From JAFGHJ01 sp964523975 (GTDB lineage Bacteria; Hydrothermota; UBA3072), in the NCBI GenBank assembly GCA_964523975.1, contig CAZGBM010000015.1:1-34992 (forward strand): a stretch of 34,992 nucleotides of DNA. Reading direction: 5' to 3'. Both the position numbers and the translations under genes were made by a program. Numbering within the stretch: position 1 is the stretch's first letter; every line of letters begins with the position of its first letter. Shown one piece after another: positions 9,531 to 19,583 of the stretch. Under the pieces are notes generated by a model. The model made no database searches. It was not told the DNA's origin and saw nothing but the letters and a program-made list of their open reading frames with translations.

Positions 9531-9555
9531 AAACGCATAATGAGGAGGTACTTTT

Positions 9556-10458
9556 ATGCTTAAGACAAGGAATTTATTAATAATTTTTGTACTTGGTGTT
9601 CTTTTAATGGCAGTTAACTGTAAAAAAGGAAAAGAAACCGAAGGAAAAGTAATAGCTAAGGTAGGAGATGTTTCTTTGACCATGGAAGATTTTCTCCAGC
9701 AGGTACCGGCGCAAATTCTGGTTCAGACATCTGCAGAAAACAGGAGAGCGCTGCTTGAAAATTGGATAGCCAACGAAATACTGTATAAAGATGCTCTGAA
9801 AAAAGACTTTATGGGCAAACCGGAAATACAGGGAAAAATAGAGCAGTTTAAGAAGCAGTTGTTGACGAGAGCTTACCTGCAGGAGATTTTAGCTGAAGTT
9901 CAATTTGTCTCCGACCTTGAGGCAAGAAGTTATTTCGAGAATCATAAAGACGAATATAGCTCGATTGTAGAAGTCTCTCATATATCTTCGAATTCAAGTC
10001 AGCAGGCGGAGGAAGTTCTTTCCAAATTGAAAAAAGGAGCGAGTTTCACCAAAGTCGCAAAAGAATACTCAACCGATAGCGAAACTGCACAAAATGGAGG
10101 ATATCTTGGGTCTTTTAGAATAGGTGAACTTGCTGCTTATCCCCTTTTTGAAGAAGCCGTGTTTAAATTAAAAAAGCCGGGTGAAATATCCGAAGTAGTT
10201 CAAACGGAATTTAATTATGATATAATAAAATTGCATTCAAGAAAAAAAACAGCAACAAATTATGAAGACATATCCAAATCGATAATATTGAAACTCAGGA
10301 CGGAAAGATTCCAGAAAAGATCCGAAGCCCTCGTAGATTCATTAAAAAAAGTATATTCTTACAAGATATTCCCGGAGGTTCTGGAACGGGAAATGGGGAT
10401 TCCTCTGGTAGCTCCTTCGGGATTCCCTGCTTCCACCTCTGAACCTTCCGAAGAATAA
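9556..10458 (+). CDS. Parvulin-type peptidyl-prolyl isomerase lipoprotein (second of three)
   Basis: 300 aa with a strong GAGGAGGT site (9542-9549) 6 nt before the ATG. The N-terminus is a lipoprotein signal ending LLMAVNC, with Asn at -1 where Gly, Ala or Ser is usual, followed by KKGKETEG. An N-terminal chaperone-like helical region is followed by one well-conserved parvulin domain at about 130-225: ASFTKVAKEYSTDSETAQ, GGYLGSF, then GEISEVVQTEFNYDIIKL. The layout is like PrsA: an anchored foldase with a central PPIase domain. The C-terminal 20 residues are Pro/Ser-rich. It would sit on a membrane facing the periplasm. The next gene begins one nucleotide after the stop codon, so the two are surely co-translated. 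Confidence 0.86.
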   Translation: MLKTRNLLIIFVLGVLLMAVNCKKGKETEGKVIAKVGDVSLTMEDFLQQVPAQILVQTSAENRRALLENWIANEILYKDALKKDFMGKPEIQGKIEQFKKQLLTRAYLQEILAEVQFVSDLEARSYFENHKDEYSSIVEVSHISSNSSQQAEEVLSKLKKGASFTKVAKEYSTDSETAQNGGYLGSFRIGELAAYPLFEEAVFKLKKPGEISEVVQTEFNYDIIKLHSRKKTATNYEDISKSIILKLRTERFQKRSEALVDSLKKVYSYKIFPEVLEREMGIPLVAPSGFPASTSEPSEE

Positions 10459-10459
10459 T

Positions 10460-11575
10460 ATGCCTTTAATCTTTTGTTTGTTCCTGGCGTTCGATGAGCT
10501 TGCCTGCGTTATTGACAGGGAACCGATAACCAAGGAAGAAATAAAATACATCTCGATATTTTATCCCGGAGTCAGTTATTACGAGATGATCGACAGGATA
10601 ATAAACAATAAGATTATGGAGCACCTCGCAGAAGCGGAAACGCTGGAAGTAAGTGAAGAAGAAATCGCCACAATGAAAGAGGGATTAATGTCAAACAACC
10701 CGGGGATTGCTTCCATGATTACGGACGACTACATCGATAAACTCTACACCGAGCAAATTAGAATCCAGATTTATTCAAATAAACTTCTCGGCACCAGGTT
10801 CAGGGAAAAACTGAAAGTCTCGCCTACCGAGATCCAGAATTTTTACCAGAACCATAAAGACTCCCTTATATTGCCGGAATCGGTAACTTTTGAAAAAATG
10901 CAAATCCCGGTATTGACACCCGAGAATAACCGTTTATTAAAAAAAGCAGAGAATATACTCACCGAGTATAAAAAAGGGGCGGATTTTACTTCACTCGTAA
11001 AGAAATATTCTGACGATGTTCTCACCATTCCTTACGGAGGAAAACTTGGAAAATTAGCTCCTAACGAGATACCTCCTTACCTTGCGGGATTACTTGAACT
11101 GGGGGAAGGTGAAGCAGGAATATTTGAATCTCCAAGCGGATATCATATCATAAAGTTGGAAGAACGAGAAGGGATGGATCTGGTTCTGTCGCAAATATTG
11201 TTGCAGTTCAAATTCAAGGAAGGAGAAATTAAATCTGCCGAAAAAAGGACTTTAGGAATAAAAAAGCAATGGGAAACGGGAGATTCAACATTTGCGGATA
11301 AAATTGAAACAATAGGCCCATTGCCTATTCAGGCTCTTCCACCGGGCCTCTACTCTTTGCTTGACACTCTGGAAACCGAACAAATAAGCGACCCTATTTT
11401 AGAAGGAATGAACTTCCATCTTATCAAAATCAAGGAGAGACAAAAAAATAGAATACCGGAGCTTTCAGAAATAAAAGACCGTTTAAACGGTTTGTTGGTG
11501 CAGCAAAAAATGGTGAATTTGATAGATGAATTGCTCGAAAAAGAAAGAAAACATATATTTATCAAAAAAATATGA
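10460..11575 (+). CDS. SurA-like parvulin PPIase (third of three)
   Basis: 371 aa. The hydrophobic N-terminus (MPLIFCLFLAFDELACV) is short and lacks the usual basic residues, so it is an odd export signal; periplasmic location is inferred from the family and neighbours. Residues about 20-120 form the SurA-type helical chaperone part (IDREPITKEEIKYI, YEMIDRIINNKIMEHLAEAE). A parvulin domain follows at about 135-235: ADFTSLVKKYSDD, GGKLGKL, then GIFESPSGYHIIKLEE. A second, much weaker parvulin-like segment covers about 240-320. The gene starts 1 nt after the preceding lipoprotein foldase gene. Three different foldases in one cluster suggest a specialised folding line rather than simple redundancy; that is inference. 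Confidence 0.83.
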   Translation: MPLIFCLFLAFDELACVIDREPITKEEIKYISIFYPGVSYYEMIDRIINNKIMEHLAEAETLEVSEEEIATMKEGLMSNNPGIASMITDDYIDKLYTEQIRIQIYSNKLLGTRFREKLKVSPTEIQNFYQNHKDSLILPESVTFEKMQIPVLTPENNRLLKKAENILTEYKKGADFTSLVKKYSDDVLTIPYGGKLGKLAPNEIPPYLAGLLELGEGEAGIFESPSGYHIIKLEEREGMDLVLSQILLQFKFKEGEIKSAEKRTLGIKKQWETGDSTFADKIETIGPLPIQALPPGLYSLLDTLETEQISDPILEGMNFHLIKIKERQKNRIPELSEIKDRLNGLLVQQKMVNLIDELLEKERKHIFIKKI

Positions 11576-11617
11576 ATTAAGTTTGCAATTCGGGAGGAAA
11601 AATTTAGATAATTATAA

Positions 11618-12550
11618 ATGATAGGAATTACTCTCGGAGACCCGGGGGGGGTCGGAATCGAGGTTGTACTTAAATCTCTCTCTGATTTTGAGAGAAATTT
11701 TATTCTTTTTGGCAGCCGGAAAGCTCTTGAATATTACATGAAAAAATTAGATCTCAAAATTCCAAAAACCGTAAAAATAAGTGACATCAAAGGTAACTTC
11801 TCTGTCGGCAAAGTCAGCAAAACAAATGGTAAAATTGCTTACCAGTCTTTGATAGAAGCCATAAAAGCCGCAAAACAGGGGTTGTGCAAAGCAATAGTAA
11901 CGGCTCCTCTAAATAAAAAAGCACTTCATCTTGCCGGCTTTAAATATCCGGGTCATACGGAAATCCTTGCTGAAAATTTTTCCTGCAGAGATTTTGCAAT
12001 GATGATGGTTTCGGACGAAATGAAGATAGTTTTCGTAACCACCCATATACCTTTATCTTCGGTTCATTCGATGATTTCTAAAGCACGAATTATAGAAAAA
12101 ACGAAATTCGCAGACAAGTATCTTAAACTATATTGGAATTTACAAAAACCATCCTTCGGAATCCTTGCGCTCAACCCTCACGCCAGTGATCACGGGCTTT
12201 TCGGGAATGAAGAAGAAAAAATAATAAAACCTGCTATAAGAGAACTGCAGGAGGAAGGGTTCAATGTAGAAGGTCCTTTTCCCGCCGATACCTACTGGAA
12301 CTCCCAGAATAAAGATTGCACAATCGCTTTGTATCACGACCAGGGAATGATTCCCTTCAAAATAAAAAGTTACGGTAAAGGAGTAAATGTTACTCTGGGC
12401 TTGCCCGTTCCCAGGACTTCTCCCGACCACGGTACGGCTTTTGACATAACCGGCAAAGGTATTGCCAACCCGGGCAGTATGAAAGAAGCCATCCGCCTGG
12501 CAATCAAGATGACAAATGTTCGAACTCCTGCTGCTAATATCTTATATTAA
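11618..12550 (+). CDS. pdxA: 4-hydroxythreonine-4-phosphate dehydrogenase PdxA
   Basis: 310 aa, within the family range. It oxidises 4-phosphohydroxy-L-threonine in the DXP-dependent pyridoxal-5'-phosphate pathway. Visible motifs are ITLGDPGGVGIE at the N-terminus, TAPLNK (95-100), GHTE (112-115), the metal-site histidine region FVTTHIP (H143), LNPHASDHGLFG, ALYHDQGMIPFK, and PRTSPDHGTAFDITGKG near the end. All catalytic and metal-binding histidines appear to be present. The start is fixed by an in-frame TAA just before the ATG; the nearest GGGAGG is about 20 nt upstream, which is too far for an ordinary ribosome site. The last 35 bp overlap the start of the sprA-like gene. Why a cofactor gene sits between foldases and a surface protein is unclear. 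Confidence 0.97.
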   Translation: MIGITLGDPGGVGIEVVLKSLSDFERNFILFGSRKALEYYMKKLDLKIPKTVKISDIKGNFSVGKVSKTNGKIAYQSLIEAIKAAKQGLCKAIVTAPLNKKALHLAGFKYPGHTEILAENFSCRDFAMMMVSDEMKIVFVTTHIPLSSVHSMISKARIIEKTKFADKYLKLYWNLQKPSFGILALNPHASDHGLFGNEEEKIIKPAIRELQEEGFNVEGPFPADTYWNSQNKDCTIALYHDQGMIPFKIKSYGKGVNVTLGLPVPRTSPDHGTAFDITGKGIANPGSMKEAIRLAIKMTNVRTPAANILY

Positions 12551-15500
12551 TATTTCCGGACTTTCGGATAATATATACTATCGGGATGAACTCTCTAAAT
12601 CTTCAGCTATAGCAGAAGATTTTATTATAAGTAATTATTATTATAACGGGTATTTCTTATATTCCGAACCCGAAAAAAATCTGAGCGAGTGGAGTGATGA
12701 GTCCTTCGAAAATAATTTCAGAAAACTTCTTGGAGAAGAAATCCGAAAAATATCGAAAGCGTCCAGAGATAAAACCAAAGAAGGCATAATACCCGATATT
12801 GACCTCGACTTAAATATGCCCAGAGGACTCACCTATATATTGGGAGAGGGAGGGCATATAGAAGTTAAAGGGTCTCAAACAGTAGATCTAAATGTAGAGA
12901 AAAATACATATTCTTACACTTATCAGAATTCGTACTCCGGCTACCCTCAAATCATACTCGACCAGAGACTTCTGGCAGATATAAACGGTACGATAGGCAC
13001 AAAATTAAATGTCGCGATCAATCATGATTCAGAAAGACCTGACCAGGACAACAAGCTGAGAATATGGTACGGAGAAACAGGTGTGAATTCGGAGGTTGAG
13101 GATGACATAATACAGGAACTGCGTCTGGGTGACATCGGAGGCTCGTCGGGAAATGAAAAGTTGTTCGGTATTGCAACGAGGGGAAAATTCGGTTCTACCT
13201 TATTCGATTTAAGTGTTGGTAAGCTGGAAAGCGATGAGGAATCCGGTAGTATATCTCTGACTACGACCACTCAATCAATCACTCGTACTGAGTATCAATA
13301 CGTAAAAGACGAGTACTTCTATACCGGCTTACCAAGTGTTTCGGATTCTTTAATAAAATACGGTCTCTTCTATAGAGTGTCAGATGATAGTTTCGCGATA
13401 CCCACAACTCTATTGGATTTCAGAGGTGACACTTTGACTGTTGGGGGAACAGTTCCCTTCTTGCCACTTGAGTACGAAAAGGATTATGTACTACGAGAAT
13501 TTTTGCTGTCGGACAACAAAAGATTACCTTATTTTCATATCTTAAATAAATCAAAGATAAGTAAAGGATTAGGTGTTTATTTGATATATGCCGACGCTGC
13601 AGGTAATATAGACACTCTCGGCGCTATTGCAGAGAACGGACAGATAATTAATTCTCTTACTCTCTATGAGTTAAAATCAGCATACCCCCAACCTTACGAA
13701 GCTTGCTGGTACATGCAGATGATGAACATATATGACTTCGGAATAACGGCTACGCCGGAAATCAATATTGAAATTTACAAAACAAACTCAACCGGAAACG
13801 ATAGCCCGACGAATGATGACAAAGTCCCATACGCTGAACTCCTGGGTGTTGTTGATACAAATGGTGCAGTGATACGTTCTCAAATACTCTGGGAAGACGG
13901 ATGTCTTGCGTTTCCAGAACCATTTCCTTTTCTGAATCCCGGACTATACGCGGATACCGTTCCCGTAATTTACAGAAAAAAGGAACCCCAAAGCTCTGAG
14001 GTAGATAACTTCAAAATTGTTGTTACAACAACAGCCACTTCTTCCTTGGCAACTTTCAACCTTGGCGCTGCAGGCGGTTCAATAATTGAGCAATCGGAAG
14101 AATTGTCGGTAGAAGGTAAAACACTTGTGAGAAATACTGATTATACAATAAATTACCACACCGGCGAAGTAGAGCTTAAAAATAGAGAGACCTTACCTGC
14201 CGATGCAAAGGTGAATTATAAATTTAAAAGTCAATCTTATTTTTCTTTTGAATCACAATATAAAGCTAAAGCCAATATCCAAGCAACGCCGTTTGAAGAC
14301 AGTAAACTCGATTTTGACCTTGGTTTTCTTTCCCGTTCGAATCCAGGTATTTTTCACCCTTCTGTCGGAACCGAACCTTCAAATATTACTTCGAGCAGCG
14401 TTGATTTCTCTTTGAGGAAACAACCGGAATTCTTAAGCAATCTCTTCAGTAATTTGCCTCTTGTAGACGATAAAAGCAAATCCGGATTTTCCATAAACGG
14501 TTCCTATGGGGTTTCCTTACCTAATCCCGCGAAAGGCGGGAAAAGTTATCTGGACGATATGGAAAAGATCAATCTTTCCTACGATCTGGCGATGAACGAG
14601 ACTGAAAAAAGCTGGTATTTGAGCAGCCAGCCGGACAGTTCTGTTGCTATCTCCGACCTTGGCAAGCTGGATTGGTTTACAAGCAACTACCTCCTGCGTT
14701 GGATATTCCCGGAGTATGCTTCTTCTTCAGACGATATAATTAACGTACTTGTGCTATATTTCCAGCCGAATGATGCAGACCCTGTCGCAAGCTGGGGAGG
14801 CATCATGCAGTCCTTCGGTCAATATAAAAACTTCTCCCGAAAAGAATTCGTTGAGATATGGGTTAAAGGAGAAGAAGGGGAATTGATATTCGATATGGGT
14901 AATAGAATGGATGAAGATGCTCCAAGATGGGGTAGGGATTCACTTGGAACCGATTCGATTATACCTCCAAACAGGATAAAAGACACAGAGGATAAAAACG
15001 GCGATGGTATCCTGCAGACAGGAGAAGATACAGGTCTTGATGGAGTCAAAAAGGACGACAATAATTGGACGTATGACCCCACGTTGTACGACGATGGAGT
15101 TGATGATTATTACGGCAACGAAAGAGGAACATTTACCGATTCACTGAAAAGACATAACAAGGAGGGCAATCTGCGTCTTGATTCGGAAGATTTAAACTGG
15201 GACAATATGCTACAGACCCATAACGATTTCTTCAGATATAGGATAGACCTTTCTTCCCCTCAATATTTAGACAAAGAGGGGCAGAACGGCTGGAAAGTCT
15301 TCAAGATACCGCTTAAAGATTCGTTATCTTTCGAAAAGATAGGCAATCCTTCACTTGAAAGTATTTTATATACGAGAATATGGGTTAAAGGACTTGACGG
15401 TAACACAAGAATTACACTGGCTAAAGTGGCTATAGTGGGTAACGAGTGGGAAAACAAAGGGGTACGCCTTATCTCGAATAACTCTTTAAATTCGTCTGGC

Positions 15501-17957
15501 GGATACTTTGAAATCGGACGCAAAAATACGTACGAGGACAGTGATTATATATCTCCCGTCGAGCGAGAAAGAGACCTTTATGGCAACTACGAACGGGAAC
15601 AATCGCTGGCATTTGCAATCGATTTCTTAGAACCCGATAATTATTGTCTTGTCGAGAATTACCTTCAACTGTCTGCCGAAAGCCATGGTATAGGTTACGA
15701 TTTTCGTCTGTACGGTTCGCTGAACTTCTACGCAAAATATACCGGAGAGACAAACGATTCCGCAAAAGTCTTCTTACGTCTTCTTACGGATTCTGTGAAT
15801 TATTACGAGTTCAGCACTGTCGCCACCGCTGCCTGGGATACGATTGAAGTTGTTTTTAATAATTTCACCTCTTTAAAAATTAATAACGATACGATAAAAG
15901 GGAGTTATTCCATTAAAGGGAACCCCTCTCTTAAAAATATTGCTTTTCTTCAGCTTGGAGTTGCCAATCAAAGCGATGAAAACTTAAAAGGAGAAATGCT
16001 GATTGACGATATAATTTTGACTGGGGCAGATAGCAGGAGAGGAGATAATCTTGATTTTTCGGTATCTACCAATATAGGAGATCTTATAACCAATCTTTCT
16101 TACGATATCGGCCACAGTTCCGCGAATTATAAGGGTTCTTTATCCAAATTAAGAAGCCTCGGCGACAAAGAGTTATCTTCTCAGGGGTTCGGGGTAACAG
16201 CCGACGTCGGTAAATTTTTGAACGGGATTGTTAACCTTCCCGTTTCTTTTAGCATTAAGGAAAGCAATAATACACCTATTTACGAAGTTAACTCCGATGT
16301 GATTCTCCCGCCTGAAAAAGCGGATTCGCTAACAGACCGGGGACGTTCAAGAAATGTTACTCTCAGTCTTTCAAAGAGAACCAAATCGAACAACTGGTTC
16401 CTGAAAAACACAATCGACAATTTGCAGCTGAGCGGTTCTCGCAGAGAAAGTAAAAATTACAATCCTCTTAAAAGTGCCGACACGACCACGAGCTCGACGG
16501 TTTCGGCAAATTACAAGCTACAAATTCCTGCTATTTCTTTTTTCGGGGATAAATCCACTTCCTTACTTCCGGCTGATTTTGATTTTAGAACCACTTATGA
16601 ATATAAAGAAAGCCAGCAGTATAATTACAAGGATTCTTTATACGATAAGAAAGTCACTCCATTAACTAAACAAATCAGCAATTACGCAGGAGTATCTTAT
16701 AAACCAATACCATGGATAGATGCGGATTATTCGATAACTACCAGGAATGACTTACGAACAAGAGAACCTTTCTCCGAAAATAGTTCTATTTTTGACCTGG
16801 GACAGGATGCTTCCTTAAAAGAGGATTTCAGCATAGCCCACCGTTCCAGCCAATTCGGTATTAACAATCTAAACATAACTTACCAAAACACTTTCAATCA
16901 AAATCACGATATCGAATACTCGAAAACCCTGGGAGATTCTCGCGACGTCCGCGGTTGCAGTCAGCAAAAAATCATTAGAATAAACAATGATCTGCGGTTG
17001 AATTCTCTTTTACAAAAAATACCGGTACTTTCAAGATTTTCTAAGAATGTGTCTCCTTTGAAGTTCGCATATAATTTTGGTAAAGACGGAAAATTTGCTT
17101 ATTTGAATGCCAAACCGGATTATAAATTCAGGTATGGTCTTGTAAGCCAACCTGAAGGAGCCCTTTTCGAAGATATAAGTAATACTGATGGCGGGACATA
17201 TCGCAAAAATTATTCTATATCTTCAGGGCTCTCTTTCTCAAGAATAAATTTCGATCTAAAATGGAGGTTATCTCAAACTGAACCTGACGCGATCCAGATT
17301 CAAAGAAATTCGCAGTCGGCAAGAAAAACAACAGATTTCACCTTTCCGGATCTGGGTATCAGAATGCCCGATATTCAAAAATATATACCGTTTTCGGGAA
17401 AGGTTGTCCGTCGTTCGAGTTTGTCGATATCGATAACCAGAGACTCCTCTGCCACAAAAGGCATTGCCGGAACCGAATACTCCGCGGGAGCATCTTCCTT
17501 CAATATATCACCGGCATTAGAACTAATTTTTAAAAACGATTTTGGCTTTACCATAAGACCTCAGTACTCTACGGCAAGAACCTATCCGGCTACACTGCTT
17601 AACACTTACAGAACATCGAAAGGCTTGTCTATAAACGGCTCCTACACTCTGAAACCTTCAAAACATGGACTCCCGTTACCTCTGTTCGGAAGAGTCAAAT
17701 GGGATAAACCCATAAATCTCTACGCCTCAATCAACTATAAAGATAACCTTAGTTATACTATCAATAGTGCTACAGGCGGAGAATCAACGAGTCAGGATGA
17801 TCGTACTATTGAATTTAATCTCAATGGAAATTATTCTTTCTCGGATATGGTATCCGGAGGACTGGAGTTTACTTACAGAAATTACCTGAACAGGAATAGA
17901 GAAAACACATCCTCTACTACCTACGGAGGTGGCTTTAACGTAATCCTGAAGTTTTAA
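12516..17957 (+). CDS. sprA: SprA-like giant outer-membrane / cell-surface protein
   Basis: 1813 aa, beginning with a probable signal peptide (MFELLLLISYINISG) inside the 3' end of pdxA. The N-terminal 250 residues carry the order seen in SprA: RGLTYILGEGGHIEVKG, then repeated beta-strands with NKLRIWYGETGVN at about 181 and ELRLGDIGG, followed by LFGIATRGKFGS. Mid-protein there is an acidic, Asp/Gly-rich segment (GDGILQTGEDTGLDG, about 828-842) and repeated barrel strands, and the C-terminus is beta-rich to the last residue (GGGFNVILKF). In Bacteroidota, SprA (about 2400 aa) is the single-chain 36-strand translocon of the type IX secretion system. This protein is shorter. No other T9SS gene is in the window, so function in secretion is inferred from similarity alone. 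Confidence 0.8.
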   Translation: MFELLLLISYINISGLSDNIYYRDELSKSSAIAEDFIISNYYYNGYFLYSEPEKNLSEWSDESFENNFRKLLGEEIRKISKASRDKTKEGIIPDIDLDLNMPRGLTYILGEGGHIEVKGSQTVDLNVEKNTYSYTYQNSYSGYPQIILDQRLLADINGTIGTKLNVAINHDSERPDQDNKLRIWYGETGVNSEVEDDIIQELRLGDIGGSSGNEKLFGIATRGKFGSTLFDLSVGKLESDEESGSISLTTTTQSITRTEYQYVKDEYFYTGLPSVSDSLIKYGLFYRVSDDSFAIPTTLLDFRGDTLTVGGTVPFLPLEYEKDYVLREFLLSDNKRLPYFHILNKSKISKGLGVYLIYADAAGNIDTLGAIAENGQIINSLTLYELKSAYPQPYEACWYMQMMNIYDFGITATPEINIEIYKTNSTGNDSPTNDDKVPYAELLGVVDTNGAVIRSQILWEDGCLAFPEPFPFLNPGLYADTVPVIYRKKEPQSSEVDNFKIVVTTTATSSLATFNLGAAGGSIIEQSEELSVEGKTLVRNTDYTINYHTGEVELKNRETLPADAKVNYKFKSQSYFSFESQYKAKANIQATPFEDSKLDFDLGFLSRSNPGIFHPSVGTEPSNITSSSVDFSLRKQPEFLSNLFSNLPLVDDKSKSGFSINGSYGVSLPNPAKGGKSYLDDMEKINLSYDLAMNETEKSWYLSSQPDSSVAISDLGKLDWFTSNYLLRWIFPEYASSSDDIINVLVLYFQPNDADPVASWGGIMQSFGQYKNFSRKEFVEIWVKGEEGELIFDMGNRMDEDAPRWGRDSLGTDSIIPPNRIKDTEDKNGDGILQTGEDTGLDGVKKDDNNWTYDPTLYDDGVDDYYGNERGTFTDSLKRHNKEGNLRLDSEDLNWDNMLQTHNDFFRYRIDLSSPQYLDKEGQNGWKVFKIPLKDSLSFEKIGNPSLESILYTRIWVKGLDGNTRITLAKVAIVGNEWENKGVRLISNNSLNSSGGYFEIGRKNTYEDSDYISPVERERDLYGNYEREQSLAFAIDFLEPDNYCLVENYLQLSAESHGIGYDFRLYGSLNFYAKYTGETNDSAKVFLRLLTDSVNYYEFSTVATAAWDTIEVVFNNFTSLKINNDTIKGSYSIKGNPSLKNIAFLQLGVANQSDENLKGEMLIDDIILTGADSRRGDNLDFSVSTNIGDLITNLSYDIGHSSANYKGSLSKLRSLGDKELSSQGFGVTADVGKFLNGIVNLPVSFSIKESNNTPIYEVNSDVILPPEKADSLTDRGRSRNVTLSLSKRTKSNNWFLKNTIDNLQLSGSRRESKNYNPLKSADTTTSSTVSANYKLQIPAISFFGDKSTSLLPADFDFRTTYEYKESQQYNYKDSLYDKKVTPLTKQISNYAGVSYKPIPWIDADYSITTRNDLRTREPFSENSSIFDLGQDASLKEDFSIAHRSSQFGINNLNITYQNTFNQNHDIEYSKTLGDSRDVRGCSQQKIIRINNDLRLNSLLQKIPVLSRFSKNVSPLKFAYNFGKDGKFAYLNAKPDYKFRYGLVSQPEGALFEDISNTDGGTYRKNYSISSGLSFSRINFDLKWRLSQTEPDAIQIQRNSQSARKTTDFTFPDLGIRMPDIQKYIPFSGKVVRRSSLSISITRDSSATKGIAGTEYSAGASSFNISPALELIFKNDFGFTIRPQYSTARTYPATLLNTYRTSKGLSINGSYTLKPSKHGLPLPLFGRVKWDKPINLYASINYKDNLSYTINSATGGESTSQDDRTIEFNLNGNYSFSDMVSGGLEFTYRNYLNRNRENTSSTTYGGGFNVILKF

Positions 17958-17960
17958 ATT

Positions 17961-19580
17961 TTATATATTTTTTTCTATCTCGGATTCAACTACGTAAGGG
18001 GTAATGAATATTAAAACTTCTCTCTTTCTTTCCTCTGATGAGGTATGACCAAAAAGCAAACCCAATAAAGGTATATCTTTAAGAAGAGGTATGCCGGTTT
18101 TCTTCTCGGTGATGGTTTTGGTGTAAAATCCTCCTATTACTATGGTCTGCCCGTTTTTCACTAGAGTCTCGGTTGCCGACCGGGTTTCTGTGACAACTGT
18201 ATTCTCGCTTCCAGGTACAACATCACTCATCTCCACGCTAATTTCCATCGTAATATCTCCAGCTGCGTTTATATGAGGAGTAACCTTTAACTCGATACCA
18301 GCCGTATACCATCTTGTTATAGGCTGACCATTGATATCCAGTGTGGTTATGGCGAACCTTTTACCCCCAAAGATGGTGGCTTCTTTGTTGTTTACTGTTG
18401 TGACTCTTGGATTTGAGGTTATTTCAAGTTTCTGGTCCTGTTCCATTGCCATAAGTCTTGCAGAAAGGTCGCCCCAGTTCTGAACGGTAGCTACATTAAC
18501 AAAAGCACCGGTGGTGGGCGCTGGCGGTGTTACATGACTGACATCACCGGTAACGTTAAATCTTGTATTAGATAGATTTGTCACGTCCCAGGAGAGTCCC
18601 AACTCTCTTGTGGCAGTCCTATCAAGGTCTACTATCTTCGAAGTTATGGCAACCTGCAAGGTCTTTTTATCAAGTGCCTTTACCAGACTTTCCACCTCTT
18701 CCAGCCTTAAAGCGATATCATTCACGATAATCGAGTTTGTTCTGGCATCGCTTTCCAAAGTTCCCCGTTTGGATAGAAGAGACTTTATCGCTGGTTGGAT
18801 TTCTTTCGGAGTGGAAAATTCAAGAACGAAAACTTCTCTTTTTAAAGGTTTTGATAGCTCAATGTCTTCTCGTTCCTTAGCGAAAGTTCCCGGCTTGCCG
18901 ACCCTTATTACATTGTTTTCTATAATATAAGTATATCCTTTTGTTTTTAAAACCAAATCCAATGCTTTCTCCCACACCACATTATCCAATTCGACCGAAA
19001 TCGTTCCCCTCACCTCATCGCCAATTATTATATTCATGCCGCTGACCTGAGCTATTGACCGAAGAGTGGTTGCAAGATCCGCATTTTCCAATCTCATTGA
19101 GACTGTTTCTTGCGAAGATGAGTAACCTCTTTCTGTCCCTGCTTGCTTTCGACTCTGAACGGTCCCTTCCGTTTCCGTAACGCTCCAGGGAGTGAAACTC
19201 CCGCTGTTACTGTTTATTTTAAGCGAAATGGTATTCATACCGGGATTGGAAACTTCATAGGCAAAGTTGCCTGTTCGTTGAATAACAACTCTCGTTAATG
19301 AAGCGGAAGATATATAGGATAAAGCTATACTCTCAACGCCTCCCCTGTTAATATTCCAGAGATTACCATCAAGAGAACTTTTTGTCTGGAGAAGATCCAC
19401 GACTATCTTGTTATCCATTGTAAAATCGGAACTGCTTGCATAGTCGGTCAGGCTAAAAACGATTTCCGTATTACCATCGACATTTCTCACTTCAATATCT
19501 GTTAATTCTGGTTCTCCGGCAGGATTACTCAGAATCAAAAGAGGGAACAACAAAAACAAATAAAACAAATTTTTATACAT
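17961..19580 (-). CDS. pilQ: Type IV pilus secretin PilQ
   Basis: 539 aa. After a signal peptide (MYKNLFYLFLLFPLLILSN) comes an AMIN domain (about 24-115), which binds cell wall. An STN/secretin N0-like domain covers about 155-220 (RLENADLATTLRSIAQVSGM, GTISVELDNVVWEKALDLVL), then an N1 domain (EVFVLEFSTPKEIQPAI to ALDKKTLQVAI). The secretin barrel fills the C-terminus with GQTIVIGGFY, KKTGIPLLKDIPLLGLLFG and EVLIFITPYVV. It forms the outer-membrane pore for pilus fibre passage. There is one AMIN domain, so it is shorter than proteobacterial PilQ (about 700 aa). A GAGAGGTGATTT ribosome site lies at the start. It is the last gene of pilMNOPQ and converges on sprA with only 3 nt between the stop codons. 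Confidence 0.95.
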   Translation of the reverse strand: MYKNLFYLFLLFPLLILSNPAGEPELTDIEVRNVDGNTEIVFSLTDYASSSDFTMDNKIVVDLLQTKSSLDGNLWNINRGGVESIALSYISSASLTRVVIQRTGNFAYEVSNPGMNTISLKINSNSGSFTPWSVTETEGTVQSRKQAGTERGYSSSQETVSMRLENADLATTLRSIAQVSGMNIIIGDEVRGTISVELDNVVWEKALDLVLKTKGYTYIIENNVIRVGKPGTFAKEREDIELSKPLKREVFVLEFSTPKEIQPAIKSLLSKRGTLESDARTNSIIVNDIALRLEEVESLVKALDKKTLQVAITSKIVDLDRTATRELGLSWDVTNLSNTRFNVTGDVSHVTPPAPTTGAFVNVATVQNWGDLSARLMAMEQDQKLEITSNPRVTTVNNKEATIFGGKRFAITTLDINGQPITRWYTAGIELKVTPHINAAGDITMEISVEMSDVVPGSENTVVTETRSATETLVKNGQTIVIGGFYTKTITEKKTGIPLLKDIPLLGLLFGHTSSEERKREVLIFITPYVVESEIEKNI

Positions 19581-19583
19581 AAA

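Noticed and set aside
17955..17963. Frameshift or overlap between the sprA-like gene and pilQ
   Set aside because: The genes converge with intact stop codons 3 nt apart; both proteins end in family-typical sequence.
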